DNA of 64,000 nucleotides from Cryptomeria japonica (GCF_030272615.1 NC_081411.1:827136897-827200896); one strand, 5' to 3'. Positions 22,315-33,176 are shown, counted from the first letter of the stretch. Made by a program: numbers and translations. Notes: generated from the sequence alone by a model not told the origin.

Positions 22315-23986
22315 TGATAACTCAATGATGAATGAATAGTACCAAACCGGTACTGAGAGGGGGGGGTGAATCAGTATAGACAAAAACATAGTCTTAAACT
22401 GGTTTGACAACAGACACTTCAAATGATTGGTAAATAGTGATACCGGTTTGAAACAGAGTGCAACCAGTAAAGCCAAGAGAGACTGAGACAAGCATTAACC
22501 AGTTGATCACTTAGCTTTCCACTCAACTCAAAACTACACTACCATTTCACCCTTATGCATGAATAGGTAATCTATCATTGAAACATAATAATCAGCTAGT
22601 TCAACATGTTTTATTGACAAGGATAAAACACAGAACCATCACATGCTTGACAGACAATAACAAAGTATCACAAGATAAGAGCATCACACATGACACACAT
22701 ATTTTTCACGTGGAAACCCAACTAGGAAAAACCACGGTGGGGATGAATACCCACAAGCTTATTTTTGAACTCTTTGGAAGTTCGCTCTATTAGGAGCCTT
22801 GTCCAGTTAGAGACATTACAATAGGTTCTGCTAGGAACCGATCCTGTTAGGGATCACTTGGTTAAGGGATGGCTAAAATACCCGATTAAGGGTTAAACCT
22901 TGTTAAAGGTTACCTTGTTAGAAGATTTCAAGAACTCAATAGCTAAAGGATTTCACTAACTCAGTAGCTTTGAGTTACCCTATTAGAGGATTTCAAGAAC
23001 TCAATGGCTAAAGGATTTCACTAACTCGGTAGCTTCGAGTTACCCTGTTAGAGGATTTACAGAACTTAATAGCTAAAGGATTTCACTAACTCAATAGCTT
23101 CGAGTTACCCTGTTAGAGGATTTATAGCAAGCCGGTTAAGGCTACCCTAATAAGGGATTTTATAACTGTTGAAGTGGTTAAAGATCAACAGGTATAACAA
23201 TGATTTGATGATACCACTCAATGCCAATGCAGATCCGCTTAAGCTCCTCTTCACCTTCTGCACTTACACTCTTGCAGGTATCACTTCTCTCCTCTGGTCT
23301 GGCAAGAAACGCGTATCATTTCTCTTGGATACACACACACAACTTTTGCCAACAACTTTAGAAAGAAACACAACATCAACCTTATAGGAAACAGATAGGT
23401 CGGTAGTATAAACCTTAAACCCTAAACCTGTTAGGTTAAGAAATTCAAACGGTTCAATCCTAACCATTGAACATATTGCATTAAATGCAACAGATCTTGA
23501 ATAAATCTCAAGACATTCTCCATCATTCATTATCCACTAATTTCATGGCGGCTAATAATCCATCATGCATTTTCACCGTTTACAAACTTTGCACATTCCC
23601 GAGGTAGATAGGGATAGTCTTCTTCATGAAAGATCCTTCACGCACACAAGGCTGACATGGCAACATGATCTATTCTTTGTTATATTGCTAACTCACCACA
23701 CAAAGATCACCGATTGAGTCACACGGGCTTAAGGTACTTCAACCAGAAATCCTGAAGTGGAAACTACCTACCAATCGGTAGTCATACAATGCTTCCATGT
23801 GTCGATTCCCATGACTACATGCTGGTTCACTTTGACATGTCGGTTCACCTTGAACAAATATGCCACTTCACTTTGGCATATATACCGGTTCTCACATATG
23901 TCGGTTCTCTCTTCATATCACATATTGACATCAATGACAACATACAATATCATTATGTCCTCATACTGGTTCAAATAATGCCAACA
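22315..23986 (-). repeat. 3' LTR of element D
   Basis: Plus-strand ends TGATAACTC and CCAACA. It contains three tandem copies of a roughly 66-bp unit (about 22920-23125: GATTTCAAGAACTCAATAGC and CACTAACTCAGTAGC blocks). A 34-bp stretch near 22498-22535 is missing from the other LTR. Confidence 0.94.
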
Positions 23987-24157
23987 ATCTCCCCCTTTGG
24001 CATTGATGGCAATATACAAAGATATCTCTCCGCTAACTCATCTTCTCCCCCAATTTTTGCAGATATCTTCTCTACTTCACTTCTTCTTCCCCTTTGACAA
24101 CAATGCCAAAGTGGAGGCACAAACATCCCTGTTCCATTATGCTGCTCCCCCTGAGGA
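23987..24157 (-). promoter_or_regulatory. Polypurine tracts of element D
   Basis: On the minus strand, CCAAAGGGGGAGAT (23987-24000) abuts the 3' LTR. Two further tracts lie at about 24083-24097 and 24141-24157. The layout is the same as in B. Confidence 0.72.
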
Positions 24158-24230
24158 GTAACATCCTTCAACACATCAATCAACAAAAAATTTGACTATG
24201 CAATACCTGACTGATGTGGAACAAATACTT

Positions 24231-25694
24231 TTAGTTCACCTCCTGAAGGGGCAGTACCCCCAATTCACCTCTTAAATACACAAATGTAGTCTTTGGGAGA
24301 GGCTTGGTGAATATGTCTACTAACTGCTCCTTACTGGAAACATGTTCCAGTGCAATCTCTTTATTCTGAACCTTTTCCCTCAAGAAATGATACTTAAGCT
24401 CAAAATGATTGGTTCTAGAATGTAAAATCGAATTCTTTGAAATATTGATAGAACTTGTGTTATCATAGAATATACTTACCGGTTCAGATACAGGGATTTT
24501 GAAGCCATCTAATACATGCTTCATCCAGATTGTCTGAGTGCAATTCATCAAAGCTGCAACATACTCTGCTTCCACTATAGACTAAGAGATATAGCTCTTC
24601 TTCTTACTCATCCATGAGACCAGTCTACCACCGAGAAAGAATGCACCACCGGTTGTGCTTTTCCGACCATCCACATTACCTGCCCAATCAACATCTATGA
24701 ATACTTTCAGGTTGAAATCATTGTTGTATGGGTACCACAATCCATAGTCAACTGTTCCCTTCAGATACCTAAGAATATGCTTGACTGCAACCAAGTGGGA
24801 TTCTCTTGGATGTTTTTGGAACCTTGTAGTAATGCCAACTGCATGTGCAATATCTAGTCTGCTATGCACTACATAATGTAACTTACCAATCATTGATCGG
24901 TATTCCTTCTCATCAACCAATGCGGAATCATCCTCTTTTGATAATTTGCAACCAGTCACCATCAGTATACCAACCGGTTTGCTATCTTCCATGCCAAAGG
25001 TCTTCAACACCTCTTTGACATATTTGGATTGAGTGATAAAGATTCCATCTTCCATTTGCTGCATCTGCAGTCCAATGAAGAACTTAATCTCCCCTATGAA
25101 TGATATCTCAAACTCTTCCTTCATCTCATCAACAAACTCATGACTTATCTTTTCATCTCCACCAAAGATAATGTCATCAACAAAAACCTCACAAATCAGG
25201 ATCTGATCTCCTTCGGACTTCAAGTAGATATTGCTATCTTCACTTGTTCTCTCAAATCCAATCTTCACAAGATGGGAATGTAGACATTCATACCATGTTC
25301 TAGGTGCCTGCTTTAGACCATATAGGGCTTTATGTAGCCTTCATACCATATCCCTATCTTCAGATAGGTAAAACCCATCTAGTTGCTCTATATATACCTC
25401 CTCTTCAAGTACACCATTTAGGAATGTAGATTTTACATCCATTTGATATACCTTGAATCCTTTAAAAGCTGCATATGCAAGAAGCATACGAACTCCTTCC
25501 AATCTGGCTACAAGAGCAAAGGTTTCTCCATAGTCTTCTCCTTCTTCTTGAGCATATCCTCTGCACACCAATCTGGCTTTGTTCCTAATCACTATGCCAT
25601 CCTCATTCAGCTTGTTTCTGAACACCCATTTGGTGCCAATGACATGTTTATGCTCCAGTATGGGTACCAAGGACCATGTACCATTTTTCTCTAT
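24231..25694 (-). pseudogene. Copia D reverse transcriptase and RNase H (few stops)
   Basis: Minus-strand frame from 25694 to the stop at 24231. RT blocks: [30 protein letters not shown], then the catalytic FVDDIIFGG (about 25150-25180) and LGLWYP-like connection. RNase H: VFIDVDWAGN and MEAEYVAAL, ending LVDIFTKPLP and a normal C-terminus. Stops: TAG at about 25692 (a CAG codon in B), one near 25338 after DMV, and TAG at about 24579 in the RNase H. This is the reference copy for the RT segment deleted from B. Confidence 0.9.
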
Positions 25695-27224
25695 CTAGTC
25701 AAGTTCCTCTTCCATTGCCTTGATCCATTCATCATCTTTATGAGCCTCTTTGAATGATTTAGGCTCAAATTCAGAGATCATACATGAGTTTTCTCTGATC
25801 TTTCTTCTTGTAAGGATTCCTTCATCCTTATCTCCTATGATCTTCTTAGGATCATGATTTAGCTTGATATACCGAGGAATAGTCTTGACTGGTTCTTCTT
25901 GCTTTTCCTCTTCATCCTCATCTTCATCAGTATCAACATTCACCAGTTCAGGAACACTGTTATTGGTACTTGGTTGACTGACAACCGGTTCATTTATAGC
26001 TTGCTCACTGTCAATTTCCTCTGATTTCTCAGAGGTTTCATCAACTCTCACATTGATACTTTCCATAATTCTCTGAGTCCTATTGCTGAAACACTTGAGA
26101 GATTTACTCTTCATGGAATATCCTAGGAATATTCCCTCATCACATTTAGCTTCAAACTTGCCCTGATGTTCACTCCTCTTGATGTAACATTTGCTACCAA
26201 ATACCCTAAAGTAGCTAACCACAAGTGTCTTACCGGTCCAATACTCATAAGGAGTTTTGTCCTTACCTTTTTTGATGTGTACCCGATTCATTGTGTAGAC
26301 TACAGTGCTTACTGCTTCTCTCCAAAAGGTGTGTGTGCAACCTTTCCTTGAATCAACATGGTTCTAGCTGCTTCAACCATAGTTCAGTTATTCCTCTTTG
26401 CTAGGCCATTCTACTGTGGAGTCTCGGGGGCAAACAGTTGCCTCTTGATGCCAAATTCTTCACAATACTTGTTGAATTCACCAGAAGTGAACTCCCCTCC
26501 TTGATCAGTTCTAAGGCACTTGATCCTTTTACCACTTTCCTTCTCCACTAATGCTCTGAAAGCTTTGAACTTCACAAAGGCTTCAGACTTGTCTTTCAAG
26601 AATGTGACCCACATCATTCTTGAGCAGTCATCGATGAGAATCATGAAGTACCTATCACCCTGCACACTTCTAGTTTTCATAGGACCACACAAATCAGTAT
26701 GCACAAGATCCAGCAAGTTGTCAGCAGTGAAAGATTTACCTTTAAAGGTTGAGGAAGACATTTTCCCTAATTGACACTCTTTGCACAAGGTATTATCTGG
26801 TTTTCTTAGCACTGACAACCCTCTAACTGCCTTGATCTTACTAGCCTTCAAAATGTTATCAAAGTTTACATGGCAGAGTCTCCTATGCCATATCCAGCTA
26901 TCATCAAATTTAGCCATAAGACATGTACTTATATTTGCATTCAGCTGAAATAGGTTACCTTTGGTCTGCATACCGATAACCACAATTTTGCCATTCTTTC
27001 CTTTGATTCTGCACACTCCATTCTTGAATTCCAGAGTGAGACCACTGTCATTTAGCTGGGCAACACTCAGAAGGTTGTGTCTGAGACCATCAACCCAATA
27101 CACATTGTCAGCACTACTCTTTCCATTCAGAGAGATGGACCCTTTTCCTTTAACCATACATGGTGCATCATTGCCAAAATGAACCACACCACCATCATAT
27201 GGTGAGAGCAACCACTATCAATAA
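25695..27224 (-). pseudogene. Copia D protease remnant, pre-integrase and integrase
   Basis: The protease starts normally (WVIDSGCSHH, just above 27200) and then loses about 40 bases (frameshift) before YDGGVVHFGND. The pre-integrase H/C residues (IWHRRLCHVNFDN; CKECQLGKM) are intact. The integrase core keeps LRTDQGGEF (about 26490-26515). TAG at 26408-26410 interrupts the PQ.NG block at the same codon as B 4328. After a short gap the frame resumes with MNRVHIKKGKDKTPYEYW and the RVFGSKCYIKR block to the acidic linker. Confidence 0.88.
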
Positions 27225-28263
27225 CCCACTCATTTGAATTATCAAAGTGGGAGACAAGAGCCTTCTTGTCTGACACATCTTCCTTTACATCAACAAACAC
27301 AATGTCTTCATTCTATTCATCTTCTAATTCCTCATCTGTGACACCTTCATCAACTGCAACAAAATAGTTTCTCTAATTTCCTCCTTTGAATTTCTTGAAT
27401 CTTTCCGATTTATCCTTATTGTCACTGTTAAGACAGTTCATAGCAATATGTCCTATCTGGTTACAAGAAAAACATTTCAAAGGGAGCTTACCTCTATATT
27501 TACCAGTTCCTTTTGGAAGTTTCTTGGCAAGAAGAGCTTCAAATTCCATCAGAAACTCCTCATCATCCATTACTCTACTCTGTCTTGGTTCACCACTAGT
27601 GCTTGCTTCTTTTCCTTTCCTGGATGGTATAGCAGAAGCTCTAAAAGTTGATTCAGTCTTTTGAACACTGCCATCAAAACTATTTAGCTCATAGGATTTC
27701 AACTTTGCAATGATGGAATCCAGGGATACCTTAGTCTTGTCTATTGATCTCATCTCCTGAATAGCCACAACTCTTATTGCATAGACCGGCAATAGGGATC
27801 TCAGGACTTTGCTTACCACAATGGAATCTTCCATTTTACCACCTGCACTCTTGATATCTCCGACAACAATTTTGATTCTAATACCATACTGTTGAATGGT
27901 TTCACCTTCAACCATTCGCATGTCTTCAAACATTCCTCTAAGGCTTTCTTCCTTAGCTTGTTTTACATGCTCATCACCTCCATAGATATTTTCAAGAGCA
28001 TCCCATACCTCTTTGGGATTTACCTTATCTTAAACATCAAAGAACTCAATATCAGATAAACTACTGATTAGGGCTTCCATGACTTGCCCATTCTCCTATA
28101 TCTCTCTCTTTTGATCATCAGTGAGAGTACCGGTAGGGGCAACATAGGGATTTTCAACATAGCTCCAGTGTTGAGCACCCATGCTTCTGATGTATATCTT
28201 CATTCTGTCTTTCCATATATTGAAATTTTCTTTATTAAACATTGGACCTTCCCTCTTCATCAT
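27225..28263 (-). pseudogene. Copia D Gag (stops in frame)
   Basis: Gag starts at the ATG ATG pair whose first base is 28263, like B. The capsid region reads WKDRMKIYIRSMGAQHWSYVEN, then GDEHVKQAKEESLRGMFEDM, and the CCHC knuckle CFSCNQIGHIAMNC lies at about 27435-27480. Stops at about 28096 and 28030 (both CAG in B), and near 27372 and 27314. The segment 27373-27933 is open. Confidence 0.87.
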
Positions 28264-28321
28264 TACAACAGGATCTTTCCCTCAAGTGGTTAAACTTACA
28301 ACATAGAGGACCTGGAGGATT

Positions 28322-28333
28322 CTCTAATACCAA
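28322..28333 (-). other. Primer-binding site of element D
   Basis: On the minus strand TTGGTATTAGAG immediately follows the LTR end. It is the same slightly altered initiator tRNA-Met site as in B. Confidence 0.82.
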
Positions 28334-28334
28334 T

Positions 28335-29956
28335 TGATAACTCAATGATGAATAAATAGTACCAAACCGGTACTGACAGGGCGGGGTGAATCAGTATACA
28401 CAAAAACACAGTCTTAAACCAGTTTGACAACAGACACTTCAAATGACTGGTAAACAGTGATACCAGTTTGAAACAAAGTGCAACCGATAAAGCTAAGAGA
28501 GATTGAGACAAGCATTAACCACACTACCATTTCACCCTTATGCATGAACAGGTAATCTATCATTGAAACATAATAATCGACTAGTTCAACATGTTTTCTT
28601 GATAGGCATAAAACACAAAACCATCACATGCTTGATAGACAATAACAAAGTATCACAAGATAAGAGCATCACACATGACACACATATTTTTCACATGGAA
28701 ATCCAATTGGGAAAAACCACGGTGGGGATGAATACCCACAAGCTTGTTTTTGAACTCTTTGGAAGTCTGCTCTATTAGGAGCCTTGTCCGGTTAGAGACA
28801 TTACAATAGGTTCTGCTAGGAACCGATCCTGTTAGGGATCACCCGGTTAAGGGATGGCTAGAATACCCTGTTAAGGGTTAAACCTTGTTAGGTTACCTTG
28901 TTAGAGGATTTCAAGAACTCAATAGCTAAAGGATTTCACTAACTCAGTATCTTCGAGTTACCCTGTTAGAGGATTTCAAGAACTCAATAGCTAAATGATT
29001 TCACTAACTTAGTAGCTTCGAGTTACCCTGTTAGAGGATTTACAGAACTCAATAGCTAAAGGATTTCACTAACTGAGTAGCTTCGAGTTACCCTATTAGA
29101 GGATTTACAGCAAGCGGGTTAAGGCTACCCTATTAAGGGATTTCACAACTATTGAAGTGGTTAAAGATCAATAGGTATAACAATGATCTGATGATACCAC
29201 TCAATGCCAATGCAGATCCGCTTAAGCTCCTCTTCACCTTCTATAGTTACACTCTTGCAGGTATCACTTCTCTCCTCTGGTCTGGCAAGAAACACGTATC
29301 CTTTCTCTTGGATACACACACACAACTTTAGAAAGAAACACAACATCGACCTTATAGGAAATAAACAAGTCGGTAGCATAAACCTTAAACCCTAAACCTG
29401 TTAGGTTAAGTAATTCAAATGGTTCAATCCTGACCATTGAACATACTGCATTAAATGTAATAGATCTTGAATAAATCTCAAGACATTCTCCATCATTCAT
29501 TATCCACTGATTTTATGGCAGCTGATAATCCATCACGCATTTTCACCATTTACAAACTTCACTCATTCCTGAGGTAGATAGGGATAGTCTTCTTCATGCA
29601 AGATCCTTCACGCACACAAGGCTGACGTGGCAACATGATCTGTTCTTTGTTATACTTCTAACTCATCACACAAAGATCACCAATTGAGTCACATAGGCTT
29701 GAGGTACTTCAACCAGAAATCCTGAAGTGGAAACTACCTACCAACCGGTAGTCATGCAATGCTTCCATGTGCTAGTTCCCATGACTACATGTCAGTTCAC
29801 CTTGACATGCTGGTTCACCTTGAACAAATATGCCACTTCACTTTGGCATATATACCGGTTCTCACATATGTCGGTTCTCTCTTCATATCACATATTGACA
29901 TCAATGACAACATACAATATCATTATGTCCTCATACCGGTTCACATAATGCCAACA
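28335..29956 (-). repeat. 5' LTR of element D
   Basis: Second copy of 22315-23986 with the same ~66-bp triple repeat (about 28905-29105). It is 50 bases shorter, mainly through one 34-bp deletion near 28520. The following AATTT (29957-29961) is the target duplication. Confidence 0.94.
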
Positions 29957-29961
29957 AATTT

Positions 29962-31174
29962 TACCCACCAAAGTTAACCATCTTTGATTCCATGAGAGAA
30001 TTCTTTTATAAATGATCGAAATAATCTTATCCCAAAAACCAATCTTATCTTGTTTAACAAAGAAAGGAATCACAAGGTAAGTACATGGAAGATATCTAGT
30101 CTCAAATCCCCAAACGGATTGCAACCTATGCTGAACTAGTTGTGATGTATTAAGGAAAAAAATCTTTGATTTATCACCATTCACTTTCTAACCAGAAAAT
30201 GATACATAATTTTGTATTATTCCTTTAATCACTTTTTCCTCAACTAACGAAGCATGTCCAAATAATAGAGTATCATCTACAAAGAGACAATGAGAAATAC
30301 TTTGGGGAATATTCTGAATCCTTATCCCTTTCCAAATCCCCCCAACTTTAGCAGCCCTAATAGCCCAACTAAAGGTTTCAGCTAGGAGAATAAACAAAAA
30401 GGGAGAAAGGGGATCTCCCTGTCTCAAACCCCTACAAGAAGTGAAAAAACCACAAGGAGAACCATTAATTAAAACTGAAAATCTTGCAGAAGAAATACAT
30501 GCACGAATCCATTTGACCCAAGCCTTGGAAAAACCTAACTTGTCAAGAACAACACATAAAGCCCCCCACTCTACTCTATCATAAGCCTTCATCATGTCTA
30601 GTTTAAGTATCATGGTTGGGGTTCTTTGGGTGGAAATAGAATGCAACACCTCATGTGCTACAATTGCACCCTCTGTCGTCTCCCTTCCGGGAACAAAACC
30701 ACCTTTCTCCAATGAAATGATCCTAGGTAGAATTTTTACCAACCTAAGGGAAATTGCCTTCGTAAATATCTTATACAAAGTGTTACATAAAGTAATGGGG
30801 CAGAAGTCAGCAAAAGTCTTAGTATCCTCTTTTTTAGGAATAATTGCAATCATTGTAGTATTAAGTTCTTTTAAAATGGACCTATTTCTCCTAGATTCCT
30901 CGAGAGCCAATAAAACATCATTTTCCACAAAATCCCAACATTTCTGAAAAAATAAAGGAGTAAAACCATCTAGTCCCAGGGCTTTATCTGGATTCATGGC
31001 AAAAATGATACTCTTGACTTCTTCTAAGGAAAAGGGAGACATCAACATCTTATTGTCTTCCAAAGATACTAAAGGAGGAATATTAGATATAATATCATTG
31101 TTGAGATTTCCATTTTCCGAAGATAATAATGACTTAAAAAACCTAACTGCCTCTGAAGCAATGTTCTTTGGCTC
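29962..31174 (-). pseudogene. LINE F ORF2 reverse transcriptase (N-terminal part)
   Basis: The open stretch 31063-30188 carries the non-LTR RT palm: ALGLDGFTPLFFQ, the TMILKLDMMKAYDRVEW block with the first catalytic Asp, RGLRQGDPLSPFLF, and the catalytic LFVDDTLLFG block (about 30250-30280). One stop at about 30185-30187 precedes the thumb sequence, which runs to 29962, where element D interrupts. AATTT at 29957-29961 and 22310-22314 is D's target duplication. Sequence between 31064 and 31174 belongs to the region before the palm. Confidence 0.92.
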
Positions 31175-31194
31175 TGTGTTATGGTGTGTCTCTT

Positions 31195-31349
31195 ATGTTG
31201 CGGTTGTTGTTCTTATTTACTGCATTATTTTTGGTTTATCAGTACACAGTTTTGATATGCTTTTCATGTTATAATTCAAGTAAATTCTTATACCAGTCAG
31301 ATACTGGTTCACCCCCCCCCCCCTCTTAGTATCTTTGGGAATCCTAATA
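31195..31349 (+). repeat. 3' LTR of element E, right part
   Basis: Resumes the LTR of E after LINE F; it matches 16820-16991. It ends CCTAATA instead of CCTAGCA and is followed by the GGATC target duplication (31350-31354). The C-tract is at about 31311-31322. Confidence 0.9.
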
Positions 31350-31354
31350 GGATC

Positions 31355-31798
31355 CTCCACAACATTGTATTCCCAAAACAATTTCATTAGTTCCCTTTCC
31401 ATAAAAGCAGAAATTCTTTCATCTTCTTCCATTTTCAAATTTTCATACCTGACCCGGTAACATTCCCATTTTGCAATTTTGACAGTGGCATATCCTTCAT
31501 TCAATGTTTCTAGTTTATCCCAAATAGCTTTAGCAGTAGATCGGTCTAATAATCTCATGATTTATTGATCTCATAATGTTCTCAGAAGTGCTTCTCTTGA
31601 TTTGCAATCATTCTCCAATTCCTTATCCAATGTTGGTGGATGAGGTTGATTCAAAGCAAGAGCAACATAACCATTATATGTAACTTCCCATACATCTCTT
31701 CCAATGTAGTTCAGATGTGTCTCCATTCTAATATTCCATATACCATAATTAGTTCCATCAAGTTTAGGATTGCCCTTCCTAAAAATATTTGTAGCCAT
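31355..31798 (-). pseudogene. Copia C Gag N-terminal half
   Basis: The ATG at 31798 (minus) starts MATNIFRKGNPKLDGTNYGIWNIRM, the conserved start of plant Copia Gag (F.G.NY..W..RM). A stop at about 31568-31570 follows LLRTL, then the frame reads RLLDRSTAKAIWDKLETLNEG and the CYRVRYENLKMEEDE block to 31355. Element E is inserted just below; the other half of Gag is at 15539-16181. Confidence 0.87.
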
Positions 31799-31840
31799 AG
31801 GATCTCCTCAAGTTGTTAGACTTCTGCAAAAAGAGGACTA

Positions 31841-31853
31841 GGATCTGATACTA
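31841..31853 (-). other. Primer-binding site of element C
   Basis: On the minus strand TAGTATCAGATCC lies two bases after the LTR end. It is a diverged initiator tRNA-Met site. Confidence 0.68.
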
Positions 31854-31855
31854 AT

Positions 31856-32362
31856 TGTTAGGAACCGGAAAGACAACTGAGAGGGGGGGGTGAATCAATT
31901 GTCAATAAATTTGAACCCAGCTTTAAATTAATCCAACTTAAACTTAATACCAGTAAACCAATCTTTAATACCGATGAAACATATTAGCAGTGTATATCAA
32001 TACCAATGAAACTTAATGCATGAAATAGAAAGAGAAACAACATCCACAACATACAACACATAGATTTTTGATGTGGAAACCTTGTAAGGGGAAAGACCAC
32101 AATGGGAAACCTTACCCACAATTAGATGATACTACTGCAAATAGTAAGTGTATACAAATGGGGTGCAGGCAAACTGTCTAGAGCACACTGCTCAAGAATG
32201 GGAGTCACACTGACTACAACAGGATGGTTAAATCCTAGAACAATGTACTGCTTCCAAGTCTACAATGTTGGATTCAGTACCAATTTAAGCTTTGATAAAC
32301 ACCTTCAAAGCTTCCTTCAACCTTCAGATGATGTATGTTTGGTTCGCTCTATGGTCTGCTCA
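31856..32362 (-). repeat. 5' LTR of element C, truncated
   Basis: Matches 9813-10335 base by base with scattered substitutions, then similarity ends abruptly at about 32362 (after CTGCTCAT). The remaining ~1.8 kb of the LTR is missing, replaced by element G sequence. A deletion or an insertion could produce this junction. Confidence 0.85.
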
Positions 32363-33176
32363 TATGATCTTTTTGATTTTGTCAAACAATTTTAATTTTG
32401 CTTCTTGATCTTCATTCTTCTTTTTAACCTTCCGCAATTTTTTTCAAGATTCTTAATTTCAAACAAATACTCACATCTTTCTTTTCCAAATTATTTTAAA
32501 TTTTCTATCAACTATGAATTACACTCTTTCAATTTCACCAATTTATCTTTCAAACAATCTTTTTCACATACCAAAGTTTCATTATCTTTCTTTATTCTTT
32601 TACCAGACTTTCCCATTGAAACAAAATAAAATTTAACTCACCTTTTATTGAATCATACCTTTCTATGAATTGAGAGCTTTATTGACTATATTCTCCACCT
32701 CTTCAATCTTCTTATTCAAAATCTACACCTCTAAATAGATGAGCCATACTACTTTCTGCAACAATTATTTTCTTTCAGCTACAACTTTGATCTCAGCTCC
32801 TTTGGCTCCCCCGTAATAATTGGACTTGGCTTTGAGTTATATAGGTTTCCTCTTTGCCATCAATAACTGCAATTTTCTATAGCTTGACACAAAACTAACA
32901 ATTTTCCTCAGTGATATCTTCCTTAGTGGTTCGTCTTCCTACCTTCTTTTGCGTGTCCTACACAAAATATTCTACTCCTTTATCACTACACACTTCTTAG
33001 CAGCGCGGCTCAATCAAACTATGGTAGGCTTCAAACTTTTTTCTTTTTACACGATCCAGATCCGGAAAGACTGGAAATACACAACAATGATTATCTTCCC
33101 CTCCTTGGCAACAATGGCTCTGATAAACCCTAGCTTTGATTATTCCCAGCAAACCCAACCAGCTCTGATACCAATC
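32363..33176 (-). pseudogene. Element G internal fragment with charged coiled-coil coding remnant
   Basis: Read on the minus strand, an LTR-type primer site at 33161-33176 (TTGGTATCAGAGC) is followed by a leader. Broken coding sequence comes next, including GKSGKRIKKDNETLVCEKDC and LKDKLVKLKEC (about 32520-32630) and more Lys/Glu-rich helix down to about 32400, with several stops. No gag knuckle or pol motif is visible. It is similar in style, not in detectable sequence, to the coiled-coil protein of E. Low certainty beyond being an LTR-element fragment. Confidence 0.45.

Larger units (their letters stand above)
22315..29956 (-). mobile_element. Copia LTR retrotransposon D (minus strand, full length, defective)
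   Basis: LTRs at 22315-23986 (3') and 28335-29956 (5'), perfect AATTT target duplications on both sides, primer site, three polypurine tracts and the whole gag-pol order on the minus strand. It belongs to the same family as B and A and keeps the RT FVDD block that B lost, but has its own stops and a deletion in the protease. It is the last insertion in the left nest, yet by eye its LTRs differ at roughly one site in 13 over the first 155 bases, so the whole nest is old. Confidence 0.96.
20013..31174 (-). mobile_element. 5'-truncated LINE F (minus strand), interrupted by element D
   Basis: The 5' end is at 31174, within the region between endonuclease and RT, so the endonuclease and ORF1 are missing, as is typical of target-primed insertion. 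The 3' end is at 20013 with only a short A-rich end. A 20-bp target duplication (19993-20012 and 31175-31194, one mismatch) lies in the 3' LTR of E. The body is split by element D at 22315-29956. Without D it is about 3.5 kb: RT, zinc-binding region and RNase H, the order of plant L1-type LINEs. Confidence 0.92.
16182..31349 (+). mobile_element. Non-autonomous LTR element E (coiled-coil coding, no pol), interrupted by LINE F
   Basis: LTRs lie at 16182-16991 and 19372-20012 plus 31195-31349. There is a tRNA-Met-type primer site at 16993 and a polypurine tract at 19361-19370. Perfect 5-bp target duplications GGATC (16177-16181 and 31350-31354) sit inside the Gag of element C. Without the nested LINE it is about 4 kb. 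The 2.4-kb interior has no zinc knuckle, protease, integrase, RT or RNase H; it encodes only a charged coiled-coil, EKP-rich protein, now broken. Primer site and polypurine tract are of Copia type, so a Copia element probably mobilised it in trans. Confidence 0.9.
9813..32362 (-). mobile_element. Copia LTR retrotransposon C (minus strand, interrupted by E)
   Basis: Read on the minus strand, its truncated 5' LTR is at 31856-32362, the primer site at 31841-31853 and the gag start at 31571-31798. Gag is then interrupted by element E (16182-31349; TSD GGATC) and resumes at 16181. Protease, integrase, RT and RNase H follow down to 12483, then a polypurine tract and a 3' LTR at 9813-12141. It is inserted in the RT of element A at 9813. 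Its right LTR stops matching at about 32362, so its own target duplication cannot be checked. Multiple stops in all domains. Confidence 0.88.
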
